From the NCBI GenBank assembly GCA_016208495.1, contig JACQXX010000068.1, positions 1-48,800 of the forward strand: a stretch of 48,800 bases of DNA, written 5' to 3'. Positions within the stretch are counted from its first letter, which is position 1. Each line of letters begins with the position of its first letter. Position numbers and translations under genes: made by a program. The notes below the pieces were generated by a model. It ran no database searches, was not told the origin of the DNA, and worked only from the letters and a program-made list of their open reading frames with translations. This stretch comes from Acidobacteriota bacterium. Its GTDB lineage: Bacteria; Acidobacteriota; Blastocatellia; Chloracidobacteriales; Chloracidobacteriaceae. Below are positions 41,531 through 48,800 of the stretch, piece after piece.

Positions 41531-41570
41531 TTGGTCAGTACCACCTGCTCACGCGGGTGGTACTGACCAA
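41531..41570 (+). terminator. Long perfect hairpin after the SnoaL-like gene
   Basis: TTGGTCAGTACCACC (41531-41545) pairs with GGTGGTACTGACCAA (41556-41570) around 10 nt. It starts right after the stop codon. The T tract is short (TTT), so it may be a terminator or a processing or stability hairpin. The remaining space to 41922 shows no gene. Confidence 0.55.
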
Positions 41571-41922
41571 TTTCCCGCCTGCGTCCTTTTCTGGACAAAT
41601 TTTTCGATTCTTGCCAAATTACCCGCCACCATTTTTACAATTCACGTCACCCTGGAGACTTTTAATCCTGGAAAGTACCCTTCGCGGACGTCTTTCCCAG
41701 GATGATTGCGGTTTCACTTTACTGCGCGGAAGTGTGTGCCGTTCAATCAAGTTTGAGCTGTCAATCAGATTGACCACCAGCTTTGACTTTGTTGAATCTC
41801 AGATCTGTAACCAATTCATCAGTCACAAGTTGTGTCAACTTGACCGGTTCAATGCTTTATTTTCTCAGGGGACTTACCTTTTTTCGACATGATTTTTTTC
41901 TTGTCCAAAGGAGACTTCAGCA

Positions 41923-42597
41923 ATGAACGAACAACAGTCCCGTTTAATCAATTCAGAAGTATCAGCCGTGTGGGATCTCAATCGTGAAGAATGGGATACC
42001 GTTGCCAGACAGTGCAAGCCAGTGTTTCTTTCAGGAATCGAAATTGCCGTGACCTCTGGTTTTTTTGCGACCGTAGTGCTGATTTTTGTTGGCATTGTGG
42101 TCGTCTTGCTGTACTTGATTGGCGTCAATACACCTGGAATTGGATTCACACTTGGCGCGGGGGCGGCAGTTTGGGTCGGTACTTTTTTGGTCACCGGTCT
42201 GATTATTTGGGCGGTTGACTTTTTTGAGAACCTGTTTGCTATTCGTCCAAAGGTTGGTGAACCACCGCATTGTGTGGTCTCAACCGAAGGGTTGATGGTG
42301 GGCAATCGGTTTTATTTTTGGAATAAGCGCGAAGACCGTCGCTGGCATCCGTACGCCTTCCACCATGCCTTCGCCATGTTTGACCCAACCAGCCAAGAGA
42401 CTGGAGTGAGCGCGCTCCAGGTTTGGGTAACCCACTGGTTTGGCCTCAAACGGATGGTGGTTCCAGTTCCCAGAGACCGGCATCGTGAAGCCACACGCCT
42501 TATTTCCAACCTCAATAAGTACATCAAACACGCCCCAACTGAAACCATATCTTTCTCAATCCCCCAGCCATCCAACTCAGGAAAACACACTGCCTGA
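41923..42597 (+). CDS. Two-helix membrane protein, function unknown
   Basis: A 224-residue protein with an N-terminal soluble stretch, two hydrophobic helices (about 47-70 and 78-100: FFATVVLIFVGIVVVLLYLIG, VGTFLVTGLIIWAVDFF) and a soluble C-terminal domain with many aromatic residues that could be a PH-like fold. AAAGGAG lies in good position. I do not recognise a family. The following 264 bp to the Spy-like gene hold no convincing feature. Confidence 0.7.
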   Translation: MNEQQSRLINSEVSAVWDLNREEWDTVARQCKPVFLSGIEIAVTSGFFATVVLIFVGIVVVLLYLIGVNTPGIGFTLGAGAAVWVGTFLVTGLIIWAVDFFENLFAIRPKVGEPPHCVVSTEGLMVGNRFYFWNKREDRRWHPYAFHHAFAMFDPTSQETGVSALQVWVTHWFGLKRMVVPVPRDRHREATRLISNLNKYIKHAPTETISFSIPQPSNSGKHTA

Positions 42598-42861
42598 CAG
42601 GCGATTTGGAAATTTGGCACGGTCTGCCGCACAGCGGGCGGATAGCCTGGAACCCAGGTGGTACAGGCAATTCACCCGCTTTTCTGTTTGAACACCAACC
42701 GCTCGTCGTTCCCATTCCGTCATTCGGCATTTGGAACCGGTCACTCAACCCAAAGCCTGCTCCTTGCCGGCCAGACCGGCGTACTGTACGACTGCAAGCT
42801 TAACCAGGAACAAGGCTTGCCGTCGAAAAACCTCGTAAGAAAAACAGTAAAGGAGCATCGT

Positions 42862-43452
42862 ATGACCAACCAAACTTCACCTTCCACCACCTTGTTTACC
42901 CGTTTGTCCTGGCTTCAAAAAACAGCCGTAGCCACACTCATCATTGGATGTTTGAGCTTTGGGGCCCTGGTGGCTGATGCCTACGCCCAGCCGGAACGCG
43001 CCAGAGAACGCCGAGAACGTGTGTTGCAGGGATTTGACCCGCAAGTTTTGATGAACGTTTTAAAGATTCGACAGGAAGTCGAGACCATTCGAACTGAAGT
43101 CAACCTGACCGATGACCAGAAGGCTCAGGTTCGCGCGATAGTTGAGGCAACCGCCCCCGAGGCCAAAGCCCTTCGGGAATCATTGCGGAGTTCCCGCGAA
43201 GCGGTCAAAACCCAGCTTGTGACAAACCCCAGTGACACTGCGGCGCTGGATGCACTGGCCAAAAATATCGCCGCCACGGAATCAGACCTGGTGCAGTTGC
43301 GGGTCTCCACGATGGGAAAAATTGCATCTGTCTTGAGCACCGAGCAACGTCAGACGATTGCCAAAGGCGCCACCGAAATCCGCTCGCTGGCTGACGAAAT
43401 CAAAACAACGGTGCGGAAAAACCACCCGGAACTTCCCCTGGATTTGTTTTAG
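42862..43452 (+). CDS. Spy/CpxP-like periplasmic protein
   Basis: A 196-residue protein with a signal peptide (AVATLIIGCLSFGALVADAYAQ). The mature part is Arg/Glu-rich and almost all helix, with the LTxxQ-type motif NLTDDQKAQV and a second repeat near LSTEQRQTI. This matches the Spy/CpxP/Zn-resistance chaperone-like family. AAAGGAG precedes ATG 42862, so the longer open frame (to 42658) was rejected. It may be an envelope-stress chaperone. Confidence 0.75.
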   Translation: MTNQTSPSTTLFTRLSWLQKTAVATLIIGCLSFGALVADAYAQPERARERRERVLQGFDPQVLMNVLKIRQEVETIRTEVNLTDDQKAQVRAIVEATAPEAKALRESLRSSREAVKTQLVTNPSDTAALDALAKNIAATESDLVQLRVSTMGKIASVLSTEQRQTIAKGATEIRSLADEIKTTVRKNHPELPLDLF

Positions 43453-43663
43453 CGAACGCGAAGGAGCGAAAAATTCAGTTTTTCCTTCGGTTTGATCGCT
43501 TTCCCTCTCCACCAAACCTTTTCAAACGGAAACCAGTCCACGCTGCCAGAGAATCGAGAAACTGGCTATACTGCGCCATTGATGCTTTCTCCAGCGTGGT
43601 TTTCCTTTGCCAGCCGGATTCCCGCCGGTTGGCAATTTCCGTTTTGCAAAAGCAGGGTGGTTG

Positions 43664-45631
43664 ATGTTTGCTGAAATGTCATTTTTATTCTTGAGCATCG
43701 GTGTGTTGCTTTCAGCCACTTTGTTATGCGGCATGGCGGCGATTTTGGCTCGTGGGGAGCCATCAACCTCGCCTTCGAGCCGAATTCTTCCCTGGTTGCT
43801 GGGCCTGGGAACGGCCTGGTATCTGACCATGGCGGGCCAATATGCCATTTATCCGGTTCTGGATGAGCTGGTGAAAGACCACAACCGGGTGATTCCCGCC
43901 GGGTTGCTCCGCCCGGCATTGTTGTTATTTTTGGCTGGACTGGCCCATTGTTACGTTTCAGAACTCCCGCCACCAACCCAGCGAAAAATTCCAATCTGGC
44001 TCATTTATCTTCCAACCTTGACCATCCTGATGATTCTGGCGGGCTTTCGCCTGACCAGTCAGTATTATTTTCGGGTCGCCGGGCCATTTCGAGTTGAGTC
44101 AAAGCCAATTTTGCTCATGGTGCTCGGGATTGTATTGTTTGATCTGGCAATTGTGATGTTCTGTCACTGGCAATTGACCAAAAGTGCCCGGCGGTCACTG
44201 ATTTGGCTTGGAATTGGCGGGCTGGAAGCGCTGTTACTGTACTTTTCGTTTCATCAATGGCCTAGAGTTCTGGCTGAGAGCAGCTCCTATTATGATTTGT
44301 TGAGCATGTTGTTGCCAATTCCACTGACACTCTGGCTCGCATACAATCGGGCGCGGTACCAGTTTTTTGATGTCTTTATCAAAAACGGCGCGGTGGTGCT
44401 GGCGATTGGGTTGGCCATGGGACTTTCGATCAGTGCGGGAATTTTCTATTTTCAGTGGTTTTTTCCAAATGCTTTTTTTCAGGAACGGGATGTAACACCT
44501 GCCGCGCTGGTGCAGTTTTGTTTGGGATGTACTTTTCTTTCGGTGCCGCTGGTCACGGTGGTGATTCGGTGGCGACCACGACTGGATGCCTGGGTGGATT
44601 TGGTTTTGTTACGCCGGCCAGGATATGCTCAGGCATTCAAGAAACTCCTCCCGTTGCTTCAGCAAGCAACCGACGAAGCCTCCGCCATTGACCGGGTGTG
44701 TGCTCACCTGACCGAAGTCATGCAGGCAAATCGGGTTGAATTTGTGCCTGACACCACGCTTGAAGCTGGTTCAACAACTGACATCAGTCAGAATTTTGGC
44801 GGCCTGCCGGAAATGAAATCAGAGGTGCTGACGGGAGATCAATATTTCGGCGTGTTGCACGTGGTTGGCAGTTCCCAGGGACTGCGGTATTTGAGTGAAG
44901 ACGTTATCTATTGTGACCGGGTGGCGGGCCTCCTCGCTGGTATGTTGTTGACGCTGCGCACCCAGGCGGAACGAACCCGCGAACTCCACCAGGCACAACA
45001 ACTTCGCGAACTGGCCAATCAGGCCCACATCCGGGCCTTGCAAGCTCAGATCAACCCACACTTTTTGTTTAACTGCCTGAACCTGCTCAATTCGCTGGTT
45101 CGCACTGACCCGGAACGGGCGCGAGCCTTGATGCAGCGACTGGCGGCGGTGTTTCGATACACCCTGGATAGCACCCGGAAAGAAACCGTCACTCTGGCTG
45201 AAGAACTCAAATTTGTGGAAGACTACCTTGAAATTGCGCGGGCCCGGTTTGGCAACCGGCTTTCGACCAGTATTGAAATCGAAGCCAATCTGCACAACAC
45301 ACAGGTGCTACCAATGCTGGTTCAGCCGCTGGTTGAAAACGCGCTCCATCATGGCATTGAGCCCAAAGTCGGCCCGGCCCGGCTGGATATTCGGGCTTTT
45401 TCTGAAAATGGGTCAGTCGTGATTGAAGTGGCCGATGATGGAATCGGGTTTGCCGCCAAAGATCTTTCCCAGACTGGTCAGGCCAATTCAAAAAACCCGG
45501 AGTCCCACGCCGGTATTGCTCTGGCCAATATCAATGATCGCATGAAAAGCCAGTTTGGGACGACGCTGACCATCCAGAGCCAGCCGCACATCGGCACCAA
45601 AGTTGAGTTGCGCTTCCCTGGGCAAGTGTGA
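43664..45631 (+). CDS. LytS/YehU-type membrane sensor histidine kinase
   Basis: A 655-residue protein. The N-terminal half has about eight hydrophobic helices. A GAF-like region (about 340-450) follows. The kinase region has the His_kinase (PF06580) motif QAQINPHFLFNCLNLLNSLV with the phospho-His, and a HATPase domain with VQPLVENALHHGIEPK and VADDGIGF. These kinases usually pair with a LytTR regulator, but none is adjacent. ATG 43664 gives a clean first helix. The signal is unknown. Confidence 0.88.
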   Translation: MFAEMSFLFLSIGVLLSATLLCGMAAILARGEPSTSPSSRILPWLLGLGTAWYLTMAGQYAIYPVLDELVKDHNRVIPAGLLRPALLLFLAGLAHCYVSELPPPTQRKIPIWLIYLPTLTILMILAGFRLTSQYYFRVAGPFRVESKPILLMVLGIVLFDLAIVMFCHWQLTKSARRSLIWLGIGGLEALLLYFSFHQWPRVLAESSSYYDLLSMLLPIPLTLWLAYNRARYQFFDVFIKNGAVVLAIGLAMGLSISAGIFYFQWFFPNAFFQERDVTPAALVQFCLGCTFLSVPLVTVVIRWRPRLDAWVDLVLLRRPGYAQAFKKLLPLLQQATDEASAIDRVCAHLTEVMQANRVEFVPDTTLEAGSTTDISQNFGGLPEMKSEVLTGDQYFGVLHVVGSSQGLRYLSEDVIYCDRVAGLLAGMLLTLRTQAERTRELHQAQQLRELANQAHIRALQAQINPHFLFNCLNLLNSLVRTDPERARALMQRLAAVFRYTLDSTRKETVTLAEELKFVEDYLEIARARFGNRLSTSIEIEANLHNTQVLPMLVQPLVENALHHGIEPKVGPARLDIRAFSENGSVVIEVADDGIGFAAKDLSQTGQANSKNPESHAGIALANINDRMKSQFGTTLTIQSQPHIGTKVELRFPGQV

Positions 45632-45682
45632 AAACTGGCGAGGTTTTTTCATTCAATTCAGTCTTTACATTGGGAAAAACTC

Positions 45683-46012
45683 ATGGATTTTAACGAATAT
45701 CAAAAACAGGCGCTGAAAACCGCGATTTACCCGAATTTAGGCGCCAACCTTCAGTATCCGACGCTTGGGTTATGCGGCGAAACCGGCGAAGTGGCCGAAC
45801 TGGTCAAAAAAAGCATTCGCGACGAAGGCGGCGAAGTCTCACCCGAACGCCGTGAAAAATTGATCAAGGAACTGGGCGATGTTCTCTGGTACTGTGCCAT
45901 GCTGGCGCACGAGCTTGGCATCCCGCTGTCAACCGTTGCCGAGGAAAATATGCAGAAGCTGGCTGACCGACAGGCTCGAAATAAAATCAAAGGCGACGGG
46001 GACGAGCGATGA
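45683..46012 (+). CDS. MazG-like nucleotide pyrophosphohydrolase
   Basis: A 109-residue, single-domain MazG-like protein. The metal-binding pattern GLCGETGEVAELVKK and KELGDVLWYCAMLAHELGI is intact. It would hydrolyse (d)NTPs to monophosphates. It is shorter than full MazG, as in the house-cleaning MazG-like families. A GGGCTGAAG repeat follows the stop. Confidence 0.88.
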   Translation: MDFNEYQKQALKTAIYPNLGANLQYPTLGLCGETGEVAELVKKSIRDEGGEVSPERREKLIKELGDVLWYCAMLAHELGIPLSTVAEENMQKLADRQARNKIKGDGDER

Positions 46013-46080
46013 GGAGTTGGGGCTGAGGGCTTGGGGCTGAAGAAATCGGGCTGAAGAAATCGGGCTGAGAACTTCGAAAT
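46012..46080. repeat. GGGCTGAAG repeat block
   Basis: Five units of GGGCTGAGG/GGGCTGAAGAAATC follow the MazG-like stop codon. The unit is the same as in 10640-10775, 29570-29895 and 36630-36750. Confidence 0.6.
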
Positions 46081-46096
46081 GAGAGCTAAAATTACT

Positions 46097-46343
46097 TGTC
46101 ACCCTGTCACCTTGTCACCTTGTCACCTTGTCACCTTGTCATTTTGTCACCCTGTCACCTTGTCACCCTGTCACCTTGTCACCTTGTCACCCTGTCACCC
46201 TGTCACCTTGTCACCCTGTCACCTTGTCACCCTGTCACCTTGTCACCTTGTCACCTTGTCACCCTGTCACCCTGTCACCTTGTCACCTTGTCACCTTGTC
46301 ATCCTGTCACCTTGTCACCCTGTCACTCTGTCATTCTGTCACT
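46097..46343. repeat. Long TTGTCACC octamer array
   Basis: About 31 tandem copies of the 8-bp unit (C/T)TGTCACC. As 8 is not a multiple of 3, all frames stay open with a 24-nt period (translated as SPCHLVTL), which extends neighbouring ORFs artificially. Shorter runs occur at 13354-13400 and 37698-37730. Confidence 0.92.
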
Positions 46344-46446
46344 TTTCCTTTTTCCCATTCTCTTTTTTCCTTTAAAGTGCCAGCCGCCAATCCAAATTTT
46401 CATCCCAGGCCAGTGGCGCATTTTTTGTCCAGAGAAGGGATTTTTT

Positions 46447-47904
46447 ATGTTCCGACACCAATTTGTGATTCAACCAGCCTGGTGGTATGCGATTGCCCTC
46501 AGTGTGATATGCCTGGCCAGCAACGGAGCCATCAGCGCTCAGACCGATTTCACGCCCGGGCAAATCCAACCGAAAATCGTGTGCCGGGAAAATGCCGAGC
46601 ACAGCTATGCGCTCTACCTGCCGAAAGCCTACACCAAAGAAAAAAAATGGCCGATTGTGTATGCCTTCGATCCTGGCGGAGACGGCTCGGCTCCGGTTCA
46701 ACTGCTGCAGGAAGCGGCTGAAGACCTTGGGTATATCGTGGTTGGCTCAAACAACTCGCGCAATGGATTTAATATCCCGATTTCAGAAATTGTCCGGCTG
46801 TTTTGGCGTGATACCCGCGAACGTTTTTCAATTGATGAAAAACAGGTCTATACCGCTGGCATGTCGGGGGGATGCACCATTGCCTCAGCCATTGCCCGAT
46901 TGAGCAAAGGTGAAATCTCAGGCACCTTTATGGTCGGTGCCCCGTTGATGCAGGATTTATCGGAAAGCAAAGAGCTTTCGTTTATTGTGTTTGGTTCGGC
47001 TGGAAACGCTGACTTCAATCATTTCCACGTGCGTGACCTGATTGAAAAACTTCAGAAAAATGCCGTGACCTGTACTTTTGTACCGTTTGACGGAACTCAT
47101 GGCTGGTGCGATAAGCAAACCGCCCGCCGGGCACTGGAATGGTTTGACCTTCAAGCCATGAAATCTGGCCGCAAACCCAAAGATGACGGATGGCTTACGG
47201 CTTATTATGAAAAACACCTGACCGAAGCAACCGCCTTAGAAGCGGCAGGTTCGGGTGGTGCGGCGTACTGGCAACTGATCAATCTCAAACGTGATTTTGC
47301 CGGTTTGAAGCCCGCAAACGAACTGGACCCAAAAATCCAGGCCCTGAAAACCACCAGGCCAGTTCAGCAATGGTTGAAAGATGATGAAGAATTGCGCCGC
47401 CGCCATACGGCCAAAATGCAGGAGTTTTCGGCACTCTATCCAGGTTTGTTTGATCAAGAAGCCCAGTTTGAAACCTTTTCCGCGATGCTTGGGCTGATTT
47501 CGCCCTTGAAAAAACAGGCCCGGGATGAAAAGCCTTCCCTTTCCCGAACCGGCGCCCGCATGGTGCTTGAACATTGTTTTGTCATGATGTTTGAAGAAGG
47601 CATGCGGTATTTTACCGGCGCGGAATATCGCAAAGCCATTACCTGCCTTGAAATCGCGGCTGACATCCAACCTGCCGCCCAGGGCGCCTGGTACTCCATT
47701 GCCTGTTCCTATGCTGAGCTTCGCGATACCAAACGCGCGGTCAATGCCTTGAAAAAAGTCTCTGAATTAGGCCCTGTCAGACGCACCGTGGTTGAAACAA
47801 ACAAACACTTCGCACGCATTGCCAACGAAGAAGCCTTCCAAAAATGGCTGGCTTCGCTCGATCAACCCGCTCCTGAATCCAAAAAGAGTGATAAAAAGGG
47901 GTGA
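46447..47904 (+). CDS. Secreted alpha/beta-hydrolase with helical-repeat C-terminus
   Basis: A 485-residue protein. A signal peptide (AIALSVICLASNGAISAQ) precedes an alpha/beta-hydrolase domain resembling feruloyl-esterase/PHB-depolymerase-like enzymes: LPKAYTKEKKWPIVYAFDPGG, the nucleophile motif AGMSGGC, and a possible catalytic His in DGTHGWC. The C-terminal 200 residues have TPR-like helices (YRKAITCLEIAADIQPAAQGAWYSIACSYAEL). I chose ATG 46447; the upstream frame is repeat. The substrate is unknown. Confidence 0.78.
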   Translation: MFRHQFVIQPAWWYAIALSVICLASNGAISAQTDFTPGQIQPKIVCRENAEHSYALYLPKAYTKEKKWPIVYAFDPGGDGSAPVQLLQEAAEDLGYIVVGSNNSRNGFNIPISEIVRLFWRDTRERFSIDEKQVYTAGMSGGCTIASAIARLSKGEISGTFMVGAPLMQDLSESKELSFIVFGSAGNADFNHFHVRDLIEKLQKNAVTCTFVPFDGTHGWCDKQTARRALEWFDLQAMKSGRKPKDDGWLTAYYEKHLTEATALEAAGSGGAAYWQLINLKRDFAGLKPANELDPKIQALKTTRPVQQWLKDDEELRRRHTAKMQEFSALYPGLFDQEAQFETFSAMLGLISPLKKQARDEKPSLSRTGARMVLEHCFVMMFEEGMRYFTGAEYRKAITCLEIAADIQPAAQGAWYSIACSYAELRDTKRAVNALKKVSELGPVRRTVVETNKHFARIANEEAFQKWLASLDQPAPESKKSDKKG

Positions 47905-47918
47905 GCGAAACGGACTGT

Positions 47919-48022
47919 AATACCAGTTTGTAGTCAGTAGTTCGTAGTCAGTAGTTCGCTAACTTCAATTGATTGAATTGCTTGACCGTTTTCTAATACG
48001 ATCATTCCATTCCAAAATGGTA
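47919..48022. repeat. TAATACCA-type element
   Basis: TAATACCAGTTTGTAGTCAG begins at 47919-47921, followed by TTCGCTAAC, an AT-rich core and ATTCCATTCCAAAATGG. It is a diverged copy of 8248-8357 and follows the hydrolase stop by 15 bp. It is joined to the repeat at 48023. Confidence 0.75.
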
Positions 48023-48139
48023 AGTACCTTGTCATAAGTTTCCCGAGGATATTGGGTTTGGTAAGTGTTTGATCTTTTTCGTGTTTTTCGTGGTTTTCGT
48101 GGTTAAAATGTCTGGGAATTTTCGGTAGGGTACTTATAA
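48023..48139. repeat. Dispersed repeat, inverted copy of 26099-26215
   Basis: AGTACCTTGTCATAAGTTTC, then TTTTTCGTGTTTTTCGTGG, and TGTCTGGGAATTTTCGGTA match the reverse complement of 26099-26215 over about 115 bp with few changes. No gene is present. Confidence 0.8.
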
Positions 48140-48193
48140 GGTGAATGGATGGCAGATGATTCTGATATTTTTTTCAAAGGAGAACGTTCCCAT

Positions 48194-48643
48194 ATGCTCC
48201 GTAACTGTTTGCTGATACTGGCTTTGTTTTCTTTTTACCTGGTGATTGCCCAACCGGTCGCAGCGCAAAAACCTGCCACGAAACAAACCATTGTAACGGC
48301 AGCCCAGGTCAACGGCACATGGGAATCCAAAACCGGCACCTTCAAGATCCTGGCCTTAGGAAACCAGCAACTCAAGGTCGAATTTCAAGGCTTTTATGAA
48401 TACAAAACCGAATATGGCCCCATGGCGAATATCGGTGAGGGGCGAGGAATTGCCTTTATCGAAGGGGACACAGCCATCTTTCAACCCGAAGATGCCGATG
48501 AGAACGACCAGATCACGCTCAAATTCACCAAAGGCAAGCTGATTGTCACCCAGGAAGGAACGTGCGGGTTTGGCCTCAACGTCACCGCCGCTGGAACCTA
48601 TCGAAAAGCCAGCCGTCAGAAACCCTCTTTCCAAAATGAGTAG
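48194..48643 (+). CDS. Small secreted protein, unknown
   Basis: A 149-residue protein with a Sec signal (LLILALFSFYLVIAQPVAAQ). The mature domain is beta-rich (NGTWESKTGTFKIL, LKVEFQGFYEYK, ITLKFTKGKLIVTQEG), like a small lipocalin- or META-type barrel, and holds one Cys. AAAGGAG before ATG 48194 supports this start over an upstream frame. Family and function are not recognised. The last 157 bp of the window show no gene. Confidence 0.65.
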   Translation: MLRNCLLILALFSFYLVIAQPVAAQKPATKQTIVTAAQVNGTWESKTGTFKILALGNQQLKVEFQGFYEYKTEYGPMANIGEGRGIAFIEGDTAIFQPEDADENDQITLKFTKGKLIVTQEGTCGFGLNVTAAGTYRKASRQKPSFQNE

Positions 48644-48800
48644 CGAGTAGTCAATCTAAAAAAGAGCTAGAATAGTTCTTGAATTTTATATTTTGTTGCT
48701 ATATAAAGCTATGTATGAATATATACAAACCACGCGAATTTGGCGCGTTAATCGGGCGGGCAGTGATTACGTTACAGAGTTGGGATCGGAAAGGGATATT

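Noticed and set aside
41527..41892. 121-codon ORF after the SnoaL-like gene
   Set aside because: It starts within a hairpin, shows no domain, and reads like random sequence.
42658..42861. 68-codon extension of the Spy-like protein
   Set aside because: It would bury the signal peptide; ATG 42862 has AAAGGAG at correct spacing.
46096..46446. N-terminal Pro/Cys/His-rich extension of the hydrolase, and parallel ORFs in other frames
   Set aside because: It is the octamer array read in different frames; the true start with a signal peptide is ATG 46447.

Overview
The window (about 50% GC) is bacterial. Several traits suggest Acidobacteriota, perhaps Blastocatellia-like: a long FtsX-type permease with no ATPase beside it (an acidobacterial 'ADOP' type), a TonB receptor with a carboxypeptidase-like plug extension, an ABA4-like membrane protein, and intergenic spaces full of short tandem and palindromic repeats. 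No rRNA or ribosomal protein marker is present, so this placement is an inference.

Region 1 (about 131-10070, all minus strand) is a class I lanthipeptide locus. In transcription order it holds a 76-residue double-glycine precursor (9840-10070), a LanC cyclase, a membrane fusion protein, a C39-peptidase ABC exporter and a full-length LanB dehydratase. The precursor is glutamylated and dehydrated by LanB, cyclised by LanC, then cleaved and exported by the peptidase-ABC protein with the fusion protein. The fusion protein is the most unusual gene: a PilZ-like domain, a degenerate receiver-like segment and a GAF domain precede a single membrane helix and a HlyD-type adaptor. Just upstream of the precursor is an array of four tRNA-like genes in two tandem pairs (10271-10572).

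Region 2 (10776-26062) is mixed housekeeping and accessory content: a zinc-ribbon SDR protein, a secreted repeat protein, the ADOP permease, a type II sulfide:quinone oxidoreductase, TyrA, an RluE-type pseudouridine synthase, an FHA-GAF-sigma54 activator, two family 2 glycosyltransferases with a Gfo/Idh/MocA oxidoreductase, and a Nit1-type amidase.

Region 3 (about 26400-34158, plus strand) is a heme uptake operon: a Fur-like promoter and structured leader, a TonB-dependent receptor, two small related-looking proteins, then HmuT, HmuU, HmuV and HmuS. A TetR regulator follows, with a large palindromic operator. A diverged copy of that operator lies before an ABA4-like protein and a polytopic membrane protein.

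Region 4 (36746-48643) has a GNAT protein with an unusual N-terminal extension, a divergent MocR regulator/EamA exporter pair, PhzF, an SnoaL-like protein, an unknown membrane protein, a Spy-like protein, an orphan LytS-type kinase, a MazG-like protein, an esterase-like protein with a helical C-terminus, and a small secreted protein.

Across the window the intergenic DNA holds several repeat families. These are an approximately 110-bp element with TAATACCA ends that touches start and stop codons, MITE-like elements with terminal inverted repeats and target duplications (3429-3718, 29598-29789, 37504-37660), and 7-bp tandem arrays that often sit in opposite orientation at the two ends of a core. 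Many apparent ORF 5' extensions are translations of these repeats, and I trimmed gene starts accordingly.
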